A stretch of DNA of 64,000 nt from Lunularia cruciata (Eukaryota > Streptophyta > Marchantiopsida > Lunulariales > Lunulariaceae), in contig OX419757.1 in assembly GCA_948567375.1 (NCBI GenBank), positions 56,479,665 to 56,543,664 of the forward strand, written 5' to 3'. Positions 35,860 through 47,029 of this stretch are shown here, piece by piece. The notes below the pieces were generated by a model. The model saw only the letters and a program-made list of their open reading frames with translations, made no database searches and was not told the origin of the DNA. Position numbers and translations under genes: made by a program. Each line of letters starts with the position of its first letter. Position 1 is the stretch's first letter.

Positions 35860-37030
35860 GTATCTCTCTCAACGCATATAGGAGGAGTTATTGAGGTCAC
35901 AGATCTAGAGAGTGAAGATATTGGTACAATTCAGCGAGACATTCATGAAGATGTCTTAGTGATGGACTATCTTTGCACTGGTGTTGTGGGTAGCACAGTT
36001 GGGGCCAAGGAGAGAGACCGTGTTCTTCAGCGAGCCAAACGGTTCAGATTGGAGGGTAGACACCTTTTGCGTGTATGGGAGGATGGTAGAGTGCGAGTAG
36101 TACCACTTCCATCACAAAGACCACAGTTGGTCCGTCATGCTCATGAGGAGCTAGGACATTTTGGAGTAAAGCGTACATATAGCTTACTTCAGAGTCATTA
36201 TTGGTGGCGCGGTATGCAGACCAAGGTGCAGCAGTTTGTTGCCAGATGCGTGGTTGCGACTGAGTTAGAGCATCATTCAATGCTCCTACGCCACAGTTAC
36301 ACCCATTACCTATCATGGGATTGGGTTACCATTGGAGTTTGGACCTCGCCGGACCTTTACCGCTGACTGTGAGACATCATCGGTATGTTTTGGTGATGGT
36401 GGAGCACTTCTCCAAGTGGATTGAGTTGATGGCACTTCTTGACAAGTCTAGTGAAGGGACAACTTATTTGTTCCTGGATCGAGTTCTTCGTCATTTTGGT
36501 GCACCAGCTGAGGTTTTGACTGATCAAGGTACAGAGTTCTTGGGAGAGTTTCAAGTCTTGTGTGACAAGGCTTTGATTGATCATCGTACTACATCCCGAG
36601 ATCACCCTGAGGCAGATGGCTTAGCAGAGAGAGTGGTTCAGACAGTGAAGAGAGGATTGCAAAAGTATGGTTTGCAAAGAGGCCACTTGGGAGATTGGGA
36701 TCTCCAGTTACCTTGGTTGGCCATGGGCTATCGGTTCAGCCGGCAAGCCTCCTTAGCATCCTTCTCTCCATACTTTCTACTCTATGGACGAGATCCAGAT
36801 TTACCTACAGCCATTCGTCAAGATGCTACTGTAGTTTTGGACTTGGATGACCCCAATGTATGGATGAGCGCATGTTCTCAGCGGGTAGAGATCTTTCGGA
36901 GAGTGATGCCGATGGCCTTTGAGAACTTGGCAATTGCTCAACATAGAGATACTTTACGCTATGCTTCCATTCAAGGAGGAGGTTATAGACCCTCGATCTG
37001 TCGATTTCATCCAGGCGACTATGTATATCT
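35860..37030 (+). pseudogene. E2 integrase region (fossil)
   Basis: HHCC-type finger HAHEELGHFG (about 36140) ... a Cys pair, then the catalytic core with WSLDLAGPLPL, VLTDQGTEFLGEF and a downstream EADGLAERVV stretch, then a C-terminal basic/aromatic part (FHPGDYVYLQ). Ty3/gypsy type. Broken. Confidence 0.8.
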
Positions 37031-37204
37031 ACAGCAGACAGCACCGACGACACTTGATGTGCGTGAGGTTTTGCCATCTGGAGTCCTTGTGTTAGAAGGA
37101 CGTGATGGTGTTGTTTGGAAGGATCATGTGCGCAATTGTGCACCATGCCACCTCCCAAACATTGATGGTACTATGGACCCAAGCTTGGCACTTGTACGTG
37201 CAGG

Positions 37205-37352
37205 CTTGAGGTGTATGTTATGTGGCTCTTCTGGTGGAGCTGCTACTATGTTAGTGTGAGATAGCTGTTCGAGAGGATGGCATATGGCATGTATGATTCC
37301 TCCCCTCATGGTGGTTCCTCAAGGACAGTGGTTATGTCCTAGATGTACTTGA
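37205..37352 (+). other. PHD-finger-like module at the 3' end of E2 coding region
   Basis: Shows LRCMLCGSSGG, then a downstream DSC, HMAC and WLCPRC at PHD-like spacing, immediately after the integrase tail. The same pattern is present in E1 (17107-17250). Histone-tail reading is the common PHD role; a targeting function here is inference. Confidence 0.6.
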
Positions 37353-37518
37353 CCTATAGCTAGTTCATTCTTTATATGGTATAGATTGCAGACAGGCGAC
37401 TATTGATGGGGCTCCATAGCACCGGCCTCCTGATCTTTACCCGTTAGAGGGTATACCATATACTTAGAGTAGATGGCTATCTGGAGTTAGAGGGACCTAA
37501 CCGCCAGCTAGGGGGGCA

Positions 37519-37622
37519 ATTGTGGCACTTTAGAGTCTATGTATGACTTATGTGTGAGTTGTGCTTCTATAGTGAATGATGTTGACAGCGATGTATGTTG
37601 TGTAGCGATGTATATACGCACG
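37519..37622 (+). repeat. E family pre-LTR segment in E2
   Basis: Follows the polypurine-like AGCTAGGGGGGCAAT. It begins TGTGGCACTTTAGAGTC and is shared with about 16835-16945 and 16286-16380. In E1 the 3' LTR begins directly after this segment. Confidence 0.65.
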
Positions 37623-38039
37623 ACAACACAAGTGAACGATATAATAAGAAATCAGTTATTGTGGTACGAAGGCCTTGTATAGAATGTTTTTTCCTTATAG
37701 ATAAATGCTCCTATAGTTGTTTCCAGGACAAACAGAGGGTAACTAAATAATTTCCTCAAATCTACCAATAATTATGGTAGGTATCCGATATCAAGTTCAT
37801 AAACACAAGGTTATCTTAAGATAATATCTTTAAATCCTCTCTCATAGCATATGAGAACTTCAACTTAATTGTTATTTATCCACTTCTAGGTTGGGTCCAG
37901 GTGCAAATATAAGAAGGGCATCATGGTAGGAAAGGTCCTTCTGGTTAATTTCATTTTTAGATAAGATCTTCTCCATGCAAATTATATTTAAAAAATTAAG
38001 AGTCTTGTTCCAAATAGCTATAATTCTTTATCTTAACCA
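37623..38039. other. Short unassigned stretch
   Basis: AT-rich and no frame recognised. It may be the decayed internal part of remnant G. Confidence 0.4.
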
Positions 38040-39138
38040 TCACACAAACATGATATTCCTTTAACTGAACGAAGAGAAAGTTATTCTAATGATTCAAGAT
38101 TCTAATGATTCTAAGATTGGTGCAAGAATTTTTTGTTCAGCTTGTTCCACTTGGAATCTCCACCATAGCTTTGCTACTCCATCCAATTGGCTAGAAGCCA
38201 ACAGAATCTGTTTTTGCTCGTCTTGTAGATTGGTAGCTTCAAAATAACATTCACAGTCAAACACAAAATTCTCCACTACACATGGGAGATTCTTGCCTTC
38301 AAATACCTTGGGTTTAGGGAATTTGATCCGATCTTCTCCTTCTCAAATCAGTGCACTTTCTATATGCTCTTGTCGTCAAATCTTGTTCATCCAACAATCA
38401 AGTAAGGTGCTTGATTTGTTGCTGCATAGCAAGGATAACATTGGTATTGCCGCCATGGTTGCTACTCTATCACTCCACCCCTAATCTTTCTAATTTATTA
38501 ACACATATAAACAACACGTCCACCGTTCTCCATAAGTTACAACCGAAAGTATCAAGGGTTCCTCAGATATGGTGATCATATGTAGAAAATCTTGTCCAAA
38601 GTGTGAGGTGATGAATTGCGTGAAGCGATGCTTGGGTAACACTTAGACACGGAAATCCCAATGGTTTGGTGGAAGTGGATTTGGTGGTCTATAAATTCCA
38701 TCCATCCTATTCCTGCTTTGATACCAATGTAAAAGACCAAATCCGAGGAGAGAAATAGGAGAATGGAAACTCACATTGGGACACTTGAATGAGGGAAAAA
38801 TCCGAATGCCTAGCATGAGCTTTGGCTTTGGTATTTATAGATAGCATACAAGGCCCTTGAGAAGCTTCTCAAGAAGCTTCTTCAAGCTATTTTCTTAGAG
38901 TGCAAGCCAAGTTAACAAGGAAGCTTCTCAAGAAACTTCCTTCTAGAAGCCACCTACTTGGCGTGCAAGCTAAGCTAGTTGGAAGCTTCTAGAAGCTACT
39001 TACTTGAGGTGCAAGCTAAGCTAGCCGGGAAGCTTCCCAAGAAGCTTCCTAGATACTTCCAAAATATTCTAGGCTAATTTATCTTATGTGCTACTTTGTA
39101 AGCCCAACTAACTTTGCCGCTAAACTCCATATTGTTAC
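38040..39138 (-). mobile_element. Remnant G: gypsy 5' LTR, primer site and start of gag
   Basis: The minus strand reads LTR (38728-39138), primer-site-like TTGGTATCAAAGC (about 38715-38727; tRNA-iMet type), leader, then a gag fragment at about 38094-38276 (FDCECYFEATNL, VAKLWWRFQ). Same family as F by LTR similarity. Old and broken. Confidence 0.7.
38728..39138 (-). repeat. 5' LTR of remnant G (about 411 bp)
   Basis: Ends on the minus strand with GGTCTTTTACA at 38728, next to the primer site. It contains several AAGCTTC/GAAGCTTC motifs and GTGCAAGCTAAGCTAG repeats. Homologous to 13294-13709. Confidence 0.7.
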
Positions 39139-39837
39139 TATACTCAATGTGCAAACAAATAGCAATATAGAGTTGGACGTCTCTTTGTTAATCTCCTTGA
39201 TTACATTTCCTTACTTCTCACCAAAAGAGATCCAATGGCTAAATGAAATACTAGAAATCTCCTATTAATATCTACATCATCTCTCACTAATCCTATCATA
39301 CCTTATATAATGTGGTTTACGTAAGTTTCTTCCACATGTCAAGAAAGTTGTCAAATCTTCCCTTGGAAAATTATCCACCTTTGAAATTTGACTCTTATGG
39401 TCTTTGGCTACAAAGATTCATTACAAAGATTCACTACCACAAAAGTATTTCTACTTGAAGGTCTTCCTCTACAAAGGTGTGTTCCATACCCAAGGTTTCT
39501 TTCACATTGAAAGTGTTTTACACTTAGAATATTTTCATCCTCCTAAGCCGTTGGCTACATGTATCCTACATCTTGAAGTTCTTTGACTACAAAGATCTTT
39601 GGCTACCATATTGCAAAGAACTACCTTTGCTTCTACAAAACTTAATCAACATGTCTACCTTTCCCTTATAATTTGGAAATTGGAGAAGTAGTGTGTTTGT
39701 GGACTCCATAAATTTTTGATCAATGTGCTTTTTTAATCACATTGCAAGTTGATCCAATTGCTCATTAGAGTAGACCTTTGCTCCCAAGGTCTGAACCTAT
39801 AGCTTTAGCTTGTGGAGGTTGGTGTAGTGTGGCCTCA
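39139..39837. other. Unassigned stretch, no gene recognised
   Basis: Contains loose short repeats of the type TTGGCTACAAAGATT. No domain was recognised on either strand. Confidence 0.4.
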
Positions 39838-41306
39838 TGTAATACCAAGAGCTAGCCATATGATCTCAATGTGAAATTTGGTTTGGTAACATCTAGAATG
39901 ATGTTATACATGATGGACTAAATAGATCAAATAGAAGTATCACCAAAAGTATACTTCTACTAATAGGGCAAAAACAAAATAGACTTGAAAACCTTAGAAC
40001 CAATAGCTAGACATATGATTTAAAGGTGAGAATTGGTTTGGAAAACATCTGGAACATCTAGAAGGATGCTACACATGATGGACTAAATAGAAAAAAAAAG
40101 AGGTGTCACCAAAAGTGGACTTCTACTAATAGAGTAGGAATCAAAATATGCTTGAAATCTTTGAAGGCAATTTTGGAGGCTTAAATGGATGAATTACACC
40201 TCAAAAATCTGCAGATCCCTCCCATAGTAGGACTAAGGCTGGCCTTTCCCTCTCCTCTGGTTTTTCTCATTGAGAAATTTCTGTAATACTCCGAGGACAA
40301 GAGAAGAGAGAAACAAAGATTGCACACTCAAACATTCGATGCCCCAAAGGAGCACCTTATTTTTATTATATAGACAAAGAGGATCTCCTCCAAGGAAGCT
40401 CCACCATAGGATTAGGGACACAGATAGGTGACATGTCAGCAAGCTCCACCCTTGGATTACTTACTTGGATGGGTGACATGTCTGGTCTAGGTCCTATCTA
40501 GTTAGTCAAAAAAGCTTTGACCGGAGGGAATCTTTTAGAGAATCTTCCTATAGGAATCTCATAATCACGTAAGGTACCGTTGGAAAGTTCTCGACGAGAC
40601 AAAGCTTTTTCAATGGAGGAAAGGCCAGCCTTACCTCTATTTTGGGGGGGGGGGGAATTTGCACATTTCCGAGGCCTAATTCATCTGTTTAGCCCTCCAA
40701 AATTGCCTTCAAAGATTTTCAGGCATATTTCGGTTCCTACTCTATTAGTAGAAGTCCCCTTTTGGTGATACCTCTTTCTGATCTGTTTACTCCATCATGT
40801 GTAACATCCTTCTAGATGTTACCAAACCAATTCTCACCTTTAAATCATATGTCTAGCTATTGGTTCATTGGCTATAAGGTTCTCAAGTCTATTTTGGTTT
40901 TTGCTCTATTAGTAGAAGTACTCTTTTGGTGATACTTCTATCTTATCTATTTTTACCATCATGTATAACATCATTCTAGATGTTACCAAACCAAACCAAA
41001 TGTTTCACATCTAGATCATATGGCTAGCTCTAGGTATTACAATTTCCAACGGTATCTCACCCACGTGATTTTGAGATTCCTACATGAAGATTCCCTAAAA
41101 GATTCCATCCGGTCAAATTTTGTTTGACCGACCAGATAAGACCAAGACCAACATGTCACCCATCCAAGTATGTAACCCTAGGGTAGAGCTTCCTTGGAGG
41201 AGATACTCTTTGTTTATATAATAAAGAGAAGATGCTCCTTTGGAGTATCGAATGATTGAGTGTGAAATCTGTGTTTTCTCTCTTCTCTTGTCCTTGGAGT
41301 ATTACA
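39838..41306 (+). repeat. Outer family D LTR of D1, interrupted by an inverted solo LTR
   Basis: Visible as 39838-40281 (from TGTAATACCAAGAGCTAGCC) and 41042-41306 (to GGAGTATTACA), followed directly by the primer site. Confidence 0.8.
40282..41041 (-). repeat. Solo LTR, family D, inverted inside a D LTR
   Basis: A complete 760-bp LTR (plus strand TGTAATACTCCGAGG ... CTAGGTATTACA) in opposite orientation to its host LTR. It is flanked by an exact 5-bp duplication ATTTC (40277-40281 and 41042-41046). Its ends with the host LTR create a long inverted repeat. Confidence 0.88.
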
Positions 41307-42780
41307 ATGGTATTAGAGCAAGTGTTTTAGTCTAGGAGAGTGGACCACCCCTCTTGGAAGAGCACAAACTACTGAACCAAGTAATTGAGGGGGAAAACAT
41401 AGAGTAATTGCTAGACTTGGGAAGGGCTTTAGAGAGCGGATGGGATGTATGCATTGGGAGGACAATTTCACGCACCTAACTTTCCATTCTTGAATATCTT
41501 CCACATCAAGGTTATGTACATCCAACATGAGCAAATGAGAGTATTGCTAGTTTATCACTTTGGAGCAGAACTCATGGATAGAGTGATAAACTCACCAAAC
41601 CCGGTGATTCTACTTGTGGTGGTATACGACAGAAGTGGGATTTGACAATCTACATTCTATTATGATGCTATGGATGTCAATGTCCCAAATCCTCTCCCTT
41701 TCAACACTCAAGTATATAGTGAGACCAAAAGTGATGTTTAGAGATTTTGTGGTTAGGAATTTTAGTGAGGAGTATTATCAATGAGTGATAGCCCAATAGG
41801 AGTCCCAATAGTTTGTGTGCCTTCCAGAGTGATCATATTGACTCTATATTGAAGTAGACATTAGCAATTGAGTGTTGCAAGAACCATGGATCCACAATTG
41901 CAAGAGATGGTGCAAGGAATGCAAGGGATGTTGAACAAATTTTGAGAGATTAAGATGACCATGGAGGCATTACAAAGTCAAGTGCAGATCCTCAAGAATG
42001 ACCAAGCAATGCAAGAAGAAGAGCTATCTCAAAACCCAATACCTACAACTAAAGTACTTGGAGAGGCACCCGTGCCTACAAACCCTATTAACAATGAAAC
42101 CACATTGCTACTCCAAATTATGAAGACTTGCAACATCAAGCCTTACAAGGAGCAGCGTACGATGGGAGTTTAGGATCTTGAGAATGAATCAATATCTTTT
42201 ATTGATCTCAATAGAGATCACTAAGCAAGCTACATGCATGTTTGCATGTGGATACTTGACCAATAAAGCCCTCACATGGTATGATGATTGGGAACAATCC
42301 ATGTTGGCAGAGAGAAAGGAGGTCACGTGGATAGCAATGCAAGAAGGATTGATGAAGAATTTCCAATTGGTGGATTTTGTGCAGATGGCTCAAATCTGAC
42401 TATGGGGATTGAGATAGAAGAACAACATACAAGAGTATGTGGAGGCATTTCTATATCTACAAGTTGCAATAACCAAGATGAGTCTAGCAGAAGCTCTTGA
42501 CAATTTCAAATGAGTGTTGAAAGAGCGTATTCACCAAGAAGTCATGGTGCAAAATCCTTACACAGTATTTGAAGCCATTGCTTGTGCGTAGAGAATAGCA
42601 GGAGTATTGGGTGGACCAATACTGATGGAATTGAGTAACCTTTGATTTTGAGATAGAGGAGCACAACCGTTTCAAGGAGAGTGTAGATGGGTAGAAGAAC
42701 TAAGAGATGGAGTCCCACAAGGAGAAGGAACTTGAGGAGAAAAAGTATGTTGTTACAATTGTGGTCATATTGAGCACATA

Positions 42781-45700
42781 TGTGGTGCCCACATTTTTTG
42801 TTTTTTTCAAAATAAAGGAGAAGAAGTGTATAGAGAAGTTGGATTGCGCCTGTATGGCCGAAGAAGGCGAAGAAAATTGTCTTTGGGATGAAACCCAAAG
42901 TAAAGTGACTTCGGGTCATAAGGCAAAGTACTCGGAAATGCCATGTCAGCATACAATACAAAGTAAATTGTCTTCCGATCAGGGGGAGCTCAACCCGAGG
43001 CAAAGATAGTCTAACAACCTTTCGTCGGGGCGAGAAATTCAAGAAGGGGCCGTTTCAAAACTGGCGGCTCATACACGTGAAGGTTGATTGACAGTGACAG
43101 GTGCATGCCGGTGGTGTGATTTCTTGGTAGAAACTCAAAGTGACGGAAGACGAAGAAGTGCAACTCTATAAAAATCAAAACTGCAACGACGAAATGTCAA
43201 GCAATTTTCCTTTGCCGTTGAGGAGTCGTCTTGTAGGTGATCGGGGAAAGGGAAATAGAAGTGGACTTGTGTTAGTGCGCAAGGGAGAAGTCGTGAGAGA
43301 GAAATTGAGAGTCAGTAAGAAAGCAGAAGAGATGGGAAGAGGGAAGAAGAACTCCAAATTTGCAGTGAGAAATCATGCAATTCGGAGATTAGATATAGTA
43401 GCGAGGATCGAAGTCTTGAGCCAACTTTGGATCACTTTTCTGGCATGGAATTGGACCGTTAGTTTTCCAGGATTCATGACAAAAATCATCGAGAGTAAAT
43501 GTCTCGATGGTCCTAAGGAAGAGGGGAAGAGAGGAAATCCGGCTTGCTGGACAGAGTCGGATTGGAGACTCATACTCGGGAAGGAGGCAGGCTCGGAGCA
43601 GGGAGCCACGTTCTTGGGGAAAGGAGAGATAGCCCAAGAAATGCAAGAGGTGAGAGATGCCTTCTCATCAAAGAGGACGAAGAATGGGTACAAAGTTGAG
43701 AGCTACAAAGACCCTGTGAGGAGAGGAATTGTGAGTGCACTAATGGCCATCCCGAAGCCGGAGAGAACTACCTATGTGATGAAACACCAAGCGGTGTTCT
43801 TTCACAAGTTATTTGCAGGAGAACCGATCAATTGGGCAAGGTGCTTTCACGGAAGAACAAGGCAAATGGTGTTGAATCTACAGGATAAGTCGCCTCCACA
43901 CTACATCGAACCATTTGCAGCACAATTTTACCTCGGGTTAAATTTGCTCAATTTGGCGGAGCGCAATAGAATGGTATCTCATTTCCATCCTGATTTGAGA
44001 AGAGAAGTCAACGCGGAGGAGCAGCAATACATTCTCCAAATCCGGAGCACGGACGATTACTACGCAAAGACAGGGAAGAACGTGGAGGTTGTTGAAAGTA
44101 CCCCAACGAAGAAGAGAACTCGGCAAGTAGAAGCCGAAGAAAACAAGAAACCCCGGAAGATGTAGAAAAATAACCCGAGGCAAGGAATGGTGGTGATTGA
44201 GTCGGAAGATGAAGACTCAGAAAGCAAAGCCGAGCTCAAGACGGAGGACTCGGAACGTGAGGAGGAACCTGAGCTGACATTGCAGAGTGGAAATACAAGC
44301 AGTGACAATGAAGAAGGAGGAGAGATGACATCGGTACCAGCGGCTGAAGAATACGAAGAAGAAATGCAAGCCAAAGGAGAACCCAAAGACAATGCGGCGC
44401 TGGAAGACGAAGTACCAGTGCTCGAGGAGAAGAAGATGGCAATAGAGCAAGGAATTCGCTCGAGACGTAAGGCGAAGTGTGAAGCGGGACCAAGTAGAGT
44501 GAAGGAAGAAGTAGAAGAAAGCTCGGGCAGTGAGGCATCAATCCCAATACAAAGACTCCAGAGTAGAAGGCGAGTATCGGGAGAACACGAGGAAAGAAGA
44601 GAGACCACTCCGTGGGAGGACGAAGTTGCCAGTAATGGAGTAAATTGCGGGCAGACGGTAGTATGCCCGCTGTTGGTGAAGTTGGAGAAGAAGAAGAAGG
44701 AGATGCAGTCTACTTGTCCAGAGGTAAAGACTGTGTTGCAGGTCTTATCAAGATTAGAAGAAGAAAACTCGGAGTTGAAGAAGAGTATAACCCGAGGTGA
44801 GGAAGAGAGAGAAGTACTATGAGCAGAAGCAGTCGAGAGGGGTCAGGTAATCGAAGACCTGAAGAGAGAAGTGAGTTATCGAGAAGATCTTGCGAGGAAG
44901 AGTGACATCACAAGGGAGAGACAGGTAGCGGAGCATGAAATCTTGAAGCAGCAGTTTGCTGATTCAAGAGTAGAACTTATCCATGCTATGGCGAGGGTAG
45001 CATCGAAGGATCAAGAGCTCGATCGAGTGATGGAGAGTATGGAGCAGAAGAAGCAACTCTGGCAACAAGAGTTGGCTACGAGATATAGAGAAGAAGAGAG
45101 ATTACGAGAATTACTTCGTAATCAGGAAGAGAAGGTTGAACAGAAGGAGAAAGAGAAGGAAGTAGTGAAGGCCAAATTCAAAGAAGAATTGGCGATGTAC
45201 AGAGAGGAATGGCTTGCAGATCGGGAATGAGAACGCAAGACAAGATTGGAGCCATTGAAGGAAATAGTCCTCAGAGTGAATGCGATGTTAAGTACAGAGG
45301 CCAGCGTTCGAATTGAAGAGATGAGACTGCACGAGTTGAAATTGTTGGTGCAGGAGACGAGGCGAAGACAAGCAAAAGACACCGAGATGAATGCCTTGTT
45401 GATTAAATTGAGAACTCGTGTAGATAGGAAGATATTAGAGGTAGAAGATAACATTGCGATTAGATTAGACTTAGTAAGAATAGAGTTAGAAAAGCTTCGG
45501 CAGGATGTTAAGGCAAAACCCAAAGTAGATAACATAAGAATCCAAATGTCTTTGGAGTTGCCCTCAGAGACATTAGGGAAGAGTGGGTCAAAAGATGAAG
45601 AGTTAGATAGACTACCCACTAGTTTAATTTCAGATCAGGAAAGAGAATCGCTGGATCTGGTAGAAGATGTAGGAGATCTGAAACCCGAGGAAAATGTAGT

Positions 45701-46560
45701 AGGAAGTAAGATTACTTCGGGTTTGAGTTTGAAAGCCGAGGAAGAAGTAGACATCGGATCGGATTAGTAACCGATTTGAGATTTGAAGGGGCAGATATGA
45801 AGAGGTGCATTGTCATTTCGGATCTGCAGGTTAGAACAATTGTTGTAGAACGATATAGTTGTTAGAACTGTCGATTGCTTCACTACTTAAGAGTGGCATT
45901 CGCAGGAAATTGTTGTTTAGTGCTCATTATTTCTGAGAATAAATAAAGCAAAGTGCTGTGAAGCAGTGCTCGTCGCTTGAGCTTGATTCCGAGTATCAGC
46001 TTTGCAATTGTGTTTGTGAGTGTTTGAAGAAATTTGAAGTGCAAGTCAGTGTGTTTGTTGGATGTTGGATTCCGCAACCTTGATCTTCATTCTATGTGTT
46101 TGATCTTGAGTGAAGTGCAATCGAAGCAATGCCTTGACAGATCTGAGAGGAATTGTAGTGTTGGTAGTATTCTGCATTTGTGAGTGCAGTGCAAAGTTGA
46201 TGTGAAGCAATTTTGATCGAGGAAGTTGTGCCTTCAGTGGAGGGGTGGAACACAATTCTGAGGCAAAGTCGTTTTGTTGTGAAGTGCCATTTTTGGGAGA
46301 GCCTGAATCATCACAATCAAGATTGTTTGGAAAGAATTGAAGGATTTGTGATTAAGGAGTGTGAATTTGTGACAAGACTGCGAGTCAGTGCTTGTTACTC
46401 TCTTCTAGGTGTGGTTTCTACCTGAGAGACTAAAGAAGAACTCAAGAAGAACTGAAATTTTTACTTTTCTTCGTATTTGACCAATTCTGACTCGTATCTC
46501 TACGGGAACAAACTTTACTTACTTGATTACTGCAAAAGTGATATTTGCAGGGTTGTCACA
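42781..46560 (+). repeat. 5' LTR of element C (3780 bp)
   Basis: Begins TGTGGTGCCCACATTTTTTG and ends GGGTTGTCACA, next to the primer-site-like sequence. The same sequence starts again at 60498. Promoter-like boxes: TATAAAAA at about 43167, just before the first frame, and an ACTTAAGAGTGG box at about 45885, which reads TATTTAAG in the 3' copy and in the solo LTR. A possible polyadenylation signal AATAAA lies at about 45939. It is far longer than the other LTRs in the window. Confidence 0.88.
43194..45770 (+). pseudogene. Coding block inside the C 5' LTR: basic protein, acidic block, coiled-coil blocks (fossil)
   Basis: I do not recognise the family. The first part, from ATG 43194 (MSSNFPLPLRS), gives about 320 residues. 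It is basic at the N-terminus, with a central conserved region (RRLDIVARIEVLSQLW, AWNWTVSFPGF, FHKLFAGEPINW, FYLGLNLLNLAERNRMVSHF) and a basic tail with a nuclear-localisation-like KKRTR. Downstream are a Glu/Asp-rich block (about 44187-44500) and long heptad-like Glu/Lys/Arg helices (about 44680-45500), then a tail containing KAEEEVDIGSD. The same order recurs in the 3' LTR. The tail also survives in the solo LTR at 20716-22639. It could be an element accessory protein or a captured host gene. Broken, several breaks in each copy. Confidence 0.6.
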
Positions 46561-46562
46561 TG

Positions 46563-46584
46563 ATTTTTGGTGCCGCTGCCGAGG
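46563..46584 (+). other. Primer-binding-site-like sequence of element C
   Basis: TTTTTGGTGCCGCTGCCGAG follows the 5' LTR. It resembles the TGGYGCCGTTGCCGGGGA-type primer sites of plant Tat/Athila elements (from memory), and B has a close relative at 58065-58085. Confidence 0.6.
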
Positions 46585-47029
46585 ATACAAATCTTGGAAG
46601 TGGAAGAATACAAAGCCAAACTGGAAATTGGGTATCAAGGCAATATGAATGTCTAGATTGAAAGAACAAAGGGAAGAGAGAGCTTGAAGATGAGCACTTC
46701 AGTGTGAAGAAGACGAATGTCTGAACGTCCCATCCATCATTGACAAAACTAAGCGAGAGGCGTTGGAGTTTCAACTCCTTCACGAAGTGCACGAAGCCCT
46801 GCGAGAACTTGACCACAAGAAACGCGAAGGCGGTTGGCAAAGCTACTTCGCATCTCCCTCTTCTTCCAAGAAGAAGAAAGAATCAAGTGGGCAAACATAT
46901 GCATTGCGGCCTAGTACACCAACTTCCCCTAGAGCTGTAAAGGAATTTGTTTCCTTGAAGACCTTTGTTTGAGAAAAGACAGCACGCACACTTATTGAAG
47001 ACGAGTGTCAACATCTTCTATGAACGATT

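Larger units (their letters stand above)
29815..37622 (+). mobile_element. Element E2: second methyltransferase-bearing Ty3/gypsy copy
   Basis: 5' LTR 29815-30266, leader to about 31570, gag (31572 to about 33170) with zinc knuckles, protease (about 33720-34000), cytosine-5 methyltransferase domain (about 34440-35420), a short RNase H trace (about 35615-35700), integrase (about 35860-37030), a PHD-like finger (37205-37352) and the polypurine tract plus pre-LTR segment (to about 37622). A full 3' LTR was not recognised after it. Same family as E1, opposite strand. Broken, about ten or more breaks; old. Confidence 0.87.
39838..42780 (+). mobile_element. Element D1: gypsy-type remnant with 5' LTR, primer site and gag traces
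   Basis: 5' LTR 39838-41306 (interrupted by a solo LTR), primer-site-like TGGTATTAGAGC (41308-41319; compare TGGTATCAGAGC for tRNA-iMet), leader, and gag traces at about 41887-42400 (LTNKALTWYDDWEQ resembles a Retrotrans_gag core). Element C begins at 42781, so the rest of D1 may lie beyond C, outside the window. Old and heavily broken. Confidence 0.75.

Noticed and set aside
40282-41306. DNA transposon with long terminal inverted repeats
   Set aside because: The inverted ends arise because a D solo LTR sits inverted in another D LTR; the ATTTC duplication and the primer site at 41308 explain it.
44060-44608. Serine-rich minus frame opposite the C LTR acidic block
   Set aside because: Antisense of Glu/Asp-rich codons gives Ser/Leu-rich shadows; the same happens at 61780-62112.
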